From CAVPNY01 sp963706905 (GTDB lineage: Bacteria; Chloroflexota; Anaerolineae; Anaerolineales; UBA4823), in contig CAVPNY010000002.1 of NCBI GenBank assembly GCA_963706905.1, positions 91,874-155,873 on the forward strand: a stretch of DNA of 64,000 bases, written 5' to 3'. This document shows positions 48,101 to 55,331 of the stretch, one piece after another. A program made the position numbers and the translations under genes. The first letter of the stretch is position 1; every line of letters starts with the position of its first letter. The notes under the pieces are model-generated. The model had not been told where the DNA came from, searched no databases, and was given only the letters and a program-made list of their open reading frames with translations.

Positions 48101-49237
48101 TTATTCGGCTGCCAAATGATTTATCTCAATCAGCACCTTTTCGATATTTTCTCCCAACCGTGGCCCGATGTCCGGAATGTTCTGCAAACCCTTCAGTCCC
48201 ATTGTCCGGTGAATCAATCCAATGTCCTGCTCCAAATCCTCAATCGCCCAGGCAGCTTTGCGGTAGGTCCAGACAAGATGGTCAGGCTCTTGATGGATTT
48301 CCAGCTCATATACTTTCTCAGCCAGCCTTTCGACAATGCGTTTGTTGAGCGCGCGTTTATCGCCAGGGATGATAGGACGTGGGACGCGATCGGAGATACC
48401 ATATTTCGTGCACAGCTCGCGGATGCGTAATGCGATCCTCTGCCAGGCATAGTCTCGCGGGGCATAACTGGCCGGCGGGTACAGCCTCTGGTAATGACTT
48501 AACAGGTCAGGAAAGTCTTTCCGCAGCACCTCAAAAAAGTAGTCTTTTTGCTGGTTGGCAAGGGTCAAGCTGCTGGCCAGGATAAACTTACCGCCGTGAT
48601 CGGCTGTCCAGCGAATCACGGCCTCCAGGTTTGCATCCTCATCACACAGGCCAGGCAGGATGGGCATGAAGCAGGTACCGGTCAGGATGCCTGCCCTTGC
48701 GAACTTTTCCATTGCGGCAAAACGTTCTTCAGATGATGGAGCGAGATGTTCCAACTGACAGACACGAGTGTAGTTTGGCGAATCCGGAGTGCTGATTATA
48801 CTGAAGGCCACTACGGAAGGTGCATGTGAGTTGATCTCCTGGAGTAGATCGAGATCCCGTAAGATGAGGTGTGAGCGCTCCAGCACAAAAACTGGAAAGC
48901 CGAGGTCGCGGCAGATCTCCAGCATCCGGCGTGAAATCTCAAATTTTCGCTCAGCAGGTTGGTAGTCGCCAGTGAAAACCAGATCTACTGCTGCTCGGCT
49001 GAGGGCGCGGCGCAGCAAATCAGGAGCATTCTCCTTAATTTTGATGACGTGGGCAAAGTCATTGGGATCTTCATAAGGAGAATATTTCTGCTCGCGGCAG
49101 TAACAGAACTCGCAGCCATGCTGGCACCCAATGTAAGGATAAGCGCTGTAACGCGTCCAGAACCAGTGGTCGGCGCGCTTGTGTTTATTGAGAATGGTCT
49201 TTGGCTTGTAAGGCACAAAGCTGACACGGCGACTCAT
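48101..49237 (-). CDS. SPL-type radical SAM protein with C-terminal helix-hairpin-helix
   Basis: 378 residues from the ATG at 49237 (GGAG 9 bases upstream), which overlaps the previous stop as ATGA. The iron-sulfur site is CQHGCEFC (Cys38, Cys42, Cys45), a CxxxCxxC arrangement as in spore photoproduct lyase-like (COG1533) enzymes; further segments are LVFTGDYQPAE and VLERSHLI. The last 45 residues (LKGLQNIPDIGPRLGENIEK) are a helix-hairpin-helix DNA-binding motif. Together with the coupled AlkD-like gene this suggests DNA repair, but the lesion is unknown. Confidence 0.85.
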   Translation of the reverse strand: MSRRVSFVPYKPKTILNKHKRADHWFWTRYSAYPYIGCQHGCEFCYCREQKYSPYEDPNDFAHVIKIKENAPDLLRRALSRAAVDLVFTGDYQPAERKFEISRRMLEICRDLGFPVFVLERSHLILRDLDLLQEINSHAPSVVAFSIISTPDSPNYTRVCQLEHLAPSSEERFAAMEKFARAGILTGTCFMPILPGLCDEDANLEAVIRWTADHGGKFILASSLTLANQQKDYFFEVLRKDFPDLLSHYQRLYPPASYAPRDYAWQRIALRIRELCTKYGISDRVPRPIIPGDKRALNKRIVERLAEKVYELEIHQEPDHLVWTYRKAAWAIEDLEQDIGLIHRTMGLKGLQNIPDIGPRLGENIEKVLIEINHLAAE

Positions 49238-49959
49238 TGCTGAATCTCCGTGACTCGCTGGCGTAATTCTGAGGGCAGGTACGTGGTTGCTTTGCGCAGC
49301 ATCAGCGCCCGGTGTGGTCGCCCTACCTGCTGGACCAGCCAATCTGCCACTAGTTCAGGATAATATCTGCCCATTGTTTTCAACCCCCAGCCGATGCCTT
49401 TGATCGCATCAGTGCAGCGCTCTTCAAACAGAGGATCGAGTAGATCCAGCAAAGCTCTGGCTTGCGGTAGGAGGCTCACCTTGCCCCTCGACTGCTTGGC
49501 CCAGTAGTGGACACTCACCCCGACTACCCGGCGGATCCAACAGTTTGGATCTTCTCGCCAGGGCGCCAGCAAGTCCAATGAAGGTTCGAAATGTGATACC
49601 AGCGCCGGGCCGGGGACGCGCTCGCCAAACGTATCGGTGGCATACCAGACATCGGCAGCGACGACAAATTTATAGCTGCGCTCGAATGTGCCCGGCAGGT
49701 CGCGGTTTAACTGCTGGCGCTGCGTGCTGGCGATGATAACCCAGCCGCCCATTGCTCGTTGTGCAGCAACCTGGTCCAAAAAAACATTAACGGCATCCAG
49801 CGACCCAATCCCCAATCGTCCCCCAATGGCATCCAGCAGGCGGAACGGAGTGCGCTCTGCCAGCAGCGGAGATAGAAGGTCACAGGCTTCTTCGTACCGC
49901 TGAAAGCTAACTAGATCGGCTAACTGATCACCCAATTCTCGAGCATCTTGAATCTTCAT
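49234..49959 (-). CDS. DNA alkylation repair (AlkD-like HEAT-repeat) protein
   Basis: 241 residues if started at the ATG at 49959, which has AGGTGA 7 bases upstream. Helical HEAT-like repeats with WREDPNCWIRRVVGVSVHYW, FEERCTDAIKGIGWGLKTMG and HRALMLRKATTYLP resemble the DNA_alkylation_repair family, whose AlkC/AlkD members are DNA glycosylases. The Trp/Asp/Arg pattern around WIRR corresponds to the family's lesion-binding face. Its stop overlaps the start of the SPL-type radical SAM gene, so the products are made together. Glycosylase activity is inferred. Confidence 0.78.
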   Translation of the reverse strand: MKIQDARELGDQLADLVSFQRYEEACDLLSPLLAERTPFRLLDAIGGRLGIGSLDAVNVFLDQVAAQRAMGGWVIIASTQRQQLNRDLPGTFERSYKFVVAADVWYATDTFGERVPGPALVSHFEPSLDLLAPWREDPNCWIRRVVGVSVHYWAKQSRGKVSLLPQARALLDLLDPLFEERCTDAIKGIGWGLKTMGRYYPELVADWLVQQVGRPHRALMLRKATTYLPSELRQRVTEIQQ

Positions 49960-50243
49960 GCGATTCACCTGCTGCCTGATTGGCTGGACTTCAAACTCAT
50001 CATAGCACAGAACATGGTAGCTCGAGTTGCTTACTTCATAGTCAGCCATTCAATCGTCGCGTTGAGCGGAGAATCATGGATCACTTCACGGTGTGAGTAA
50101 CTTATGGTTGCAGGCTGATACTAATCCCCTACCCGGCTAAGACCAATTGACTGGGTTATACTTAGGCAATCAAATTTGTTTTGCGGTTAAGCTCAAACGC
50201 AAACAACTTAATAAACCAACATAAATGATCTCTGTAGGATGAA

Positions 50244-51647
50244 ATGACCCAAACCCGACTTGAACATGACTTGCTCGGCGGCCGTGAAGTGCCTGCCGAA
50301 CGCTACTACGGTATCCAGACCCTGCGAGCGCTGGAGAACTTCAACCTCACCGGCATTCCCGTTGCACACTATCCGCGGCTGGTTAATTCGCTGGCTTATA
50401 TCAAAAAAGCCGCCGCTTTAGCCAATTCCGGGCTGGGCTTGCTGGAGCCGCGCCTGGCTCAGGCCATTGCCCAGGCTTGCGATTTGATCATTGCGGGCAG
50501 CTACCACAGCGAATTTGTTGTGGATATGATCCAGGGCGGCGCTGGTACTTCGACCAATATGAATGCCAATGAGGTGATCGCAAATCTGGCGCTGGAACAA
50601 TTGAGTTATGAGAAAGGCCGCTACGATATCCTTCACCCGCTAAACCATGTCAACATGTCGCAATCGACCAATGATGTCTATCCCACCGCCCTGCGCCTGA
50701 CGTTAAGCCAGAAGATGGATGGCCTGTTGCGTGAAATGGAAGGGTTACGCCAGGCGTTTACCGCCAAAGGCCAGGAATTTGCCGATGTGATCAAAATGGG
50801 CCGCACCCAGCTCCAGGATGCCGTGCCGATGACCCTCGGCCAGGAGTTTGGTGCCTGGGCAGTGATGGTGGGCGAGGATATTGCCCGCGTGCGCGAGGCC
50901 CAGGCGTTGATCCACGAAATCAACCTGGGCGCTACAGCGATTGGCACCGGCCTGAATGCGCACCCCGACTACGCCCCGCTGGTGACGGCCCTGCTGGCTC
51001 AAATCAGCGGCGTGCCGGTGATCGAATCGCAAAACCTGGTCGAAGCCACCCAAGACGCCGGCGCGTATGTCCAGCTTTCGGGCGTGCTCAAGCGCGTGGC
51101 GGTCAAGCTCTCCAAAATCTGCAACGATCTGCGCCTGCTGTCCTCTGGCCCGCGTGCCGGGCTGCACGAGATCAACCTGCCGCCTATGGCGCCAGGCTCG
51201 AGTATCATGCCTGGCAAGGTCAATCCGATCATTCCGGAGGTGGTCAACCAGGTAGCCTTTGAGGTGATTGGCAACGACCTGACCGTCACGCTGGCCGCCG
51301 AGGCCGGGCAATTGGAGTTGAACGTGATGGAGCCGGTCATCGCCTACAATTTATTTACTTCCCTGGACCTGCTTGGGCGGGCTTGCCGCACCCTGACCGA
51401 GCGCTGCATCACCGGCATCACCGCTAACCGTGAGGTCTGCCGGCGCATGGTCGAACAAAGCATCGGGCTTGTCACTGCGCTCAATCCCTACATTGGCTAC
51501 GAAAAATCAACCGAGATCGCTAACCTGGCCCTGGCCACGGGCGGCTCGGTATATGAGATCGTTTTGGAGAAGGGATACCTATCCCAAGCTGCACTGGATG
51601 AAATTCTCTCCCCTGAAAACATGACCCGGCCGCGTTACATCAAATAA
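50244..51647 (+). CDS. aspA: Aspartate ammonia-lyase
   Basis: 467 residues of the fumarase/aspartase superfamily. RLEHDLLGGREVPAERYYGIQT at the start, NANEVIANLALE, NMSQSTNDVYPTALRL and the signature GSSIMPGKVNPIIPE identify aspartase rather than fumarase. It reversibly deaminates aspartate to fumarate and ammonia in the cytosol. A candidate -35 TTGACT at 50147-50152 lies upstream with only a weak -10. It is monocistronic and convergent with the glycosyltransferase gene 32 bases away. Confidence 0.94.
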   Translation: MTQTRLEHDLLGGREVPAERYYGIQTLRALENFNLTGIPVAHYPRLVNSLAYIKKAAALANSGLGLLEPRLAQAIAQACDLIIAGSYHSEFVVDMIQGGAGTSTNMNANEVIANLALEQLSYEKGRYDILHPLNHVNMSQSTNDVYPTALRLTLSQKMDGLLREMEGLRQAFTAKGQEFADVIKMGRTQLQDAVPMTLGQEFGAWAVMVGEDIARVREAQALIHEINLGATAIGTGLNAHPDYAPLVTALLAQISGVPVIESQNLVEATQDAGAYVQLSGVLKRVAVKLSKICNDLRLLSSGPRAGLHEINLPPMAPGSSIMPGKVNPIIPEVVNQVAFEVIGNDLTVTLAAEAGQLELNVMEPVIAYNLFTSLDLLGRACRTLTERCITGITANREVCRRMVEQSIGLVTALNPYIGYEKSTEIANLALATGGSVYEIVLEKGYLSQAALDEILSPENMTRPRYIK

Positions 51648-51679
51648 GAGTCTTAAAAACCAAAGAGATGACACGGCAC

Positions 51680-52885
51680 TCAGTAGATGGGAACTATTTG
51701 GCTGTTTCGTACCGCCCTTTTATGGGCAATTTGAGCGCAGTAAAACATCTCATAAGCCTGTAAGCTGAGTTCGAAATCGTGTTTGAGGGCGATCTCCCTG
51801 CTAGCACAACCCATCCTTCGCGCTTTTTCGTCATTCACTAAGATGTGCAGGATCCCCTGTGCTAGACCGCTCACGTCGCCCGGTGCGACCAGAAAGCCGT
51901 TAAGACCATCTTGTACGCTCTCAGCCACCGCGCCAGCATCCACACCAACCAGGGGTAGTCCACAGGCAGCCGCTTCCAGGAGCACCAGCCCTTGTGTCTC
52001 GATCTCCGAGGCTGTAACGAAGACATTCGCATCCCGGTAAAGCGTAGATAGTTTATTTGGATCGGTTATATAACCGGTGAAGTGGCTTTGGGACCCTATG
52101 CCCAGCTGATCACATAGGCGGATTAACGCTTCCTTCTTGCGGCCATCCCCTACAACCAACAAGTGGGCTGGTGTATACTGCATGGCTTGAGCTGCAGCCA
52201 TTATTGCCAGATCTACCTTTTTGTCAGTATCCAAGCGCCCCACGTGCAGGATCACTGGCGCCCCCTCGGGAATACCCAGAGCTGGGCGAATATTGGTTTC
52301 CGGCTGGGCTGGCAAACGCTCTGGATGAAAGGTGCAAAGATCCACACCACAACTGATCACCTTGGAACTCAGGCCGGTTCGGACGCGAACGATGTCGGCA
52401 ATCGTCTGGGTAGGAGTCACCCTGGCTTGAACTCGCTGCAGCAACCAACCTGCGTAGCCCCAAAGACCGTTTTCTATCTCCCTGTGAAGTGCTGGCAAAC
52501 TAGCTGAAGCCAGGGATGGTAGGGCATGGATGGTGAATACGCAAGGAATTCCGGCGCGCTGTGAATAGGAAATCGCAGCCCACGCCAGTTGGAAGGGGTC
52601 GTGCAGATGCAAGATATCGGGCTCGAATTCACCCAGCGCGACATCGATTTGATTGTTTTGCCAGAGCATAAAGCGCTGACCAACACGCCAGGGATTGTGG
52701 TGCGAGCGCAGGCGCACAACGGTCAGGTTGGCTTCCTCGACCCGATACGGCATCTTCTGCTCGCTGGAGGCTAATACCAGTACCTGGTGACCACGACAGG
52801 CCATCGCGTGCGCCAGGTTCTGGGCAAATAAGGCCGCTCCACTCACCATCGGTGGATAGCTCTGTGTTAATACCGCGATCTTCAT
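51680..52885 (-). CDS. Glycosyltransferase family 4 protein
   Basis: 401 residues. The N-terminal fold has SYPPMVSGAALFAQNLAHAM, LHLHDPFQLAW and FTIHALPS. The C-terminal nucleotide-sugar-binding half has ILHVGRLDTDKKVDLAI, LVVGDGRKKEAL, HFTGYI and ETQGLVLLEAAACGLPLVG, with the E-x7-E motif of GT4. The pattern resembles PIG-A and diglucosyl diacylglycerol synthase-like enzymes, so a glycolipid product is possible. The ATG overlaps the preceding 81-residue gene's stop (ATGA). Confidence 0.92.
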   Translation of the reverse strand: MKIAVLTQSYPPMVSGAALFAQNLAHAMACRGHQVLVLASSEQKMPYRVEEANLTVVRLRSHHNPWRVGQRFMLWQNNQIDVALGEFEPDILHLHDPFQLAWAAISYSQRAGIPCVFTIHALPSLASASLPALHREIENGLWGYAGWLLQRVQARVTPTQTIADIVRVRTGLSSKVISCGVDLCTFHPERLPAQPETNIRPALGIPEGAPVILHVGRLDTDKKVDLAIMAAAQAMQYTPAHLLVVGDGRKKEALIRLCDQLGIGSQSHFTGYITDPNKLSTLYRDANVFVTASEIETQGLVLLEAAACGLPLVGVDAGAVAESVQDGLNGFLVAPGDVSGLAQGILHILVNDEKARRMGCASREIALKHDFELSLQAYEMFYCAQIAHKRAVRNSQIVPIY

Positions 52886-53127
52886 AGGTCGTGTTCCTCA
52901 CTGGCTGCATGTGCCAGCTTGTAAATCTTTTCCATCAGTAAATCCGTCAAATAGCGGGCAGCTGGTAAACCTCCACCGGGAATTTCCTCGCGGGAAGGAT
53001 CCCACGTCTCACCGAATTGAAAGGAGCACCAGCCACGTACCTGCCATCGTCCTGTGTGCAAACTTGTCTTCGAGTGAAAATTCAGGCAAAGTTGCTCGCT
53101 GTCTGAAAATAGCCTGGTGATATTCAT
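52882..53127 (-). CDS. Conserved-looking 81-residue protein, function unknown
   Basis: ATG at 53127 has a very good Shine-Dalgarno (AAGGAGG) 5 bases upstream, and the stop overlaps the glycosyltransferase start, so it is translated. Hydrophilic, with no signal peptide, and with a WQVRGWCSFQFGETWD beta-type segment and a C-terminal amphipathic helix (ARYLTDLLMEKIYKLAHA). No family recognised. Coupling suggests a role linked to the glycosyltransferase. Confidence 0.6.
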   Translation of the reverse strand: MNITRLFSDSEQLCLNFHSKTSLHTGRWQVRGWCSFQFGETWDPSREEIPGGGLPAARYLTDLLMEKIYKLAHAASEEHDL

Positions 53128-53277
53128 GTGCGCCTCCTTCCTGTCTTCCTCCCTGAGCGACTCCAATGTTGCATTTACTGGCTGCCCAGCAGCAGACATC
53201 TTCGCCCCAATGTCCACAATTTACTGCTATGCCGACGCTTGAGTGAATGCCTGCTTATGCTATTTGTTTTCCTTTTC

Positions 53278-55002
53278 CTATTCGATTAGCAGCTTATAGA
53301 CTGTTACGGTAGCTTGATAATTCACCGTGGGCAGGTAACCAAAGAACCAGCGCTCGCGATCGATTTGAAAGACTTTTACCTGCTGGAGTTTAAATAAGTT
53401 GCTCTGACTAAGCCCCGATACTTTGGCAATATCTATGACCCCATCAGCAGTTGTATCAGTTCGCCCGGGTATGACCAGACAGGTGACCTTATTCTCAATG
53501 AGGTACTGGTCGAACCTGCCTGCTGTGAACCATTGAATTAAATCGGGATCGATCAGCCCTCCCAGGTCTACAAGTGGGCGCTGGCTGTAATAACGCAGAG
53601 CACCCACATCGAAGGCGGCACAAGTTTCGCTATCAGGGATTTGTTTGCGGATATATTCTGCCGCGGGGATGCGTACCTTGAGCATATGCTCGAGGTTGGC
53701 ATCATATACCCGGTTCCAGTAAACCGTATTAGCCAGTGCAATGATGGTTAGCCCGGCAGCCAACCACAACTTATACCGGGACTTGCCTGCGTGCGAAATC
53801 CCCAGTCCAAAGGCGAGCCACAGAGCAATGTGGTTTAAGCTGGCGTAGCGGCTGGCAGATCCAAGGATGGGGAGATATATCATGTAGCATAGATTGTGTA
53901 GAACCACCCAGAACAGAAAGATCAGCAGCGGCAGGCGCACCATATCTTTCTCCCAGCTCTGAGACTTGAGATAGATCACCAACCGCCTGCAACTGATCCA
54001 CAATAAAGGCAAAACCACGGTGGCCAACCCTAAGATAGCCCAGATAGAGAGTTTATAACTCAAAGAACCTATACCGGGATCGATATAGAGGTAAGGGGCA
54101 GGTAGAGCGAATCCGCCCAGGATAAACTCTATTGAATATCCAATCCATGTCAGTGGGTAAGCCAGCGCAGGGAAACCGCTCAGCCAGGCCAGCGAGTCAC
54201 TATGTGCAGTCGCGACTTGGATAGAAGTGATGTTGCTGAAGTGTCTGCCAATTCCGCTGGTTGGAATAAAATACCCGGTGCGCAGCCATAGGTACAGGAT
54301 CCATGGGCAACAAATCAAGCCAGTCACCCCCACTGTGACGACCAAGCCAGACCGAATGCCTCGGCGGCGCCAGACATCAAAACATCCGATCACCAGGGCT
54401 AAAATCACCCCTTCCAGGCGGGTGATGATCAACAGCCCCAACGCAACTCCCAGCCATCCCCAGCGCTCCTTGCGGTAACACAGCAGTGCCAGGATCCCCA
54501 ATGCAAGAAACAGCATCGTCTCCATACCGCTCAATGCAAACCAGAGCATGTGTCCAGACACGATCACCAGAAGGGCGCCACCAAGGGCCACCCAAGGCGA
54601 GAGGAGCGGGCGCAGCAGCTCGTATAACCCAATCCCAACGGCAGCCAGGCAGGCTACACCTACCAGCTTTGCCACCCAGTGCATGGACAGGCCAGCCAAA
54701 TTCCCAGCCCCCAGAATCAGAATCCATAGCAAGCTGGATGTCCCCACCCCTTTCTCGTCGACGGTATTAAAAAAGAGCCTGCCATGCTCTGACAGGTTTT
54801 CGGCATATACGAAGTGAATATAGCTATCGTCCATGGGAAACTCGAGTGGTGTTGGCCAAAGGTAAACGCTTGAGGCAACCAGGATGGTCAAGACGACGAT
54901 GGTTTTGGGGAGCCATCTCGGAAGTTCTACCGCCAGGTCTGGCAGAGTTGTGCGAATTCCCTGTATTTTGGTCTTTGTTTGAGAAGTCCATCCAGTATCC
55001 AT
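53278..55002 (-). CDS. Polytopic GT-C-type glycosyltransferase
   Basis: 574 residues with about 11 transmembrane helices. The first periplasmic loop has FPMDDSYIHFVYAENLSEHG, the acidic DD catalytic motif of GT-C enzymes that use polyprenyl-phosphate sugars. A long C-terminal soluble domain (CAAFDVGALRYYSQRPLVDLGG) is typical of the ArnT/AftB-like group. It would transfer a sugar outside the membrane. It lies upstream of the GT4 gene, on the same strand but separated by about 150 bases. Confidence 0.85.
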   Translation of the reverse strand: MDTGWTSQTKTKIQGIRTTLPDLAVELPRWLPKTIVVLTILVASSVYLWPTPLEFPMDDSYIHFVYAENLSEHGRLFFNTVDEKGVGTSSLLWILILGAGNLAGLSMHWVAKLVGVACLAAVGIGLYELLRPLLSPWVALGGALLVIVSGHMLWFALSGMETMLFLALGILALLCYRKERWGWLGVALGLLIITRLEGVILALVIGCFDVWRRRGIRSGLVVTVGVTGLICCPWILYLWLRTGYFIPTSGIGRHFSNITSIQVATAHSDSLAWLSGFPALAYPLTWIGYSIEFILGGFALPAPYLYIDPGIGSLSYKLSIWAILGLATVVLPLLWISCRRLVIYLKSQSWEKDMVRLPLLIFLFWVVLHNLCYMIYLPILGSASRYASLNHIALWLAFGLGISHAGKSRYKLWLAAGLTIIALANTVYWNRVYDANLEHMLKVRIPAAEYIRKQIPDSETCAAFDVGALRYYSQRPLVDLGGLIDPDLIQWFTAGRFDQYLIENKVTCLVIPGRTDTTADGVIDIAKVSGLSQSNLFKLQQVKVFQIDRERWFFGYLPTVNYQATVTVYKLLIE

Positions 55003-55331
55003 GAGAACCTGCTCCTTCCCCTTTTAGTCCCATTGTGGCGGACAAAAAGTGCCAAAACAAGCTTATAAACTGCCAAAAAACGCCGAAGTGCAAGAAAGGC
55101 TATCGTGTGGGAGCACAACCCTCTACGATAGCCCTTCCTTTCTTTGAAGAAACATCTGATTGATGATTAGGGTAACTTGCTGCTCACACACACCTAAGAG
55201 AATAGCAACCTTCTAAATTTAAACAGCCTGCAGACCGACCTTGTAGCCGATCTTTGGCATATGTCTGTTAATAAAAATAAGGGCCAGCGGGTGAGTCCGC
55301 CGGCCCTGAAGGTTCTTAGGTGTGAGAACCT
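55003..55331. other. Intergenic region with two hairpins
   Basis: Between two leftward genes. GGCTATCGT (55098-55106) pairs with ACGATAGCC (55125-55133) around an 18-base loop and may be a second terminator or an attenuator. The clear terminator is annotated separately. No further gene seen. Confidence 0.55.
55267..55306 (-). terminator. Terminator of the acyl-CoA synthetase/GNAT gene
   Basis: GGGCCAGCGG (55281-55290) pairs with CCGCCGGCCC (55297-55306) with one mismatch. On the minus strand the stem is followed by TTATTTTTATT. It lies 25 bases past the stop codon of the leftward gene at 55332. Confidence 0.8.
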
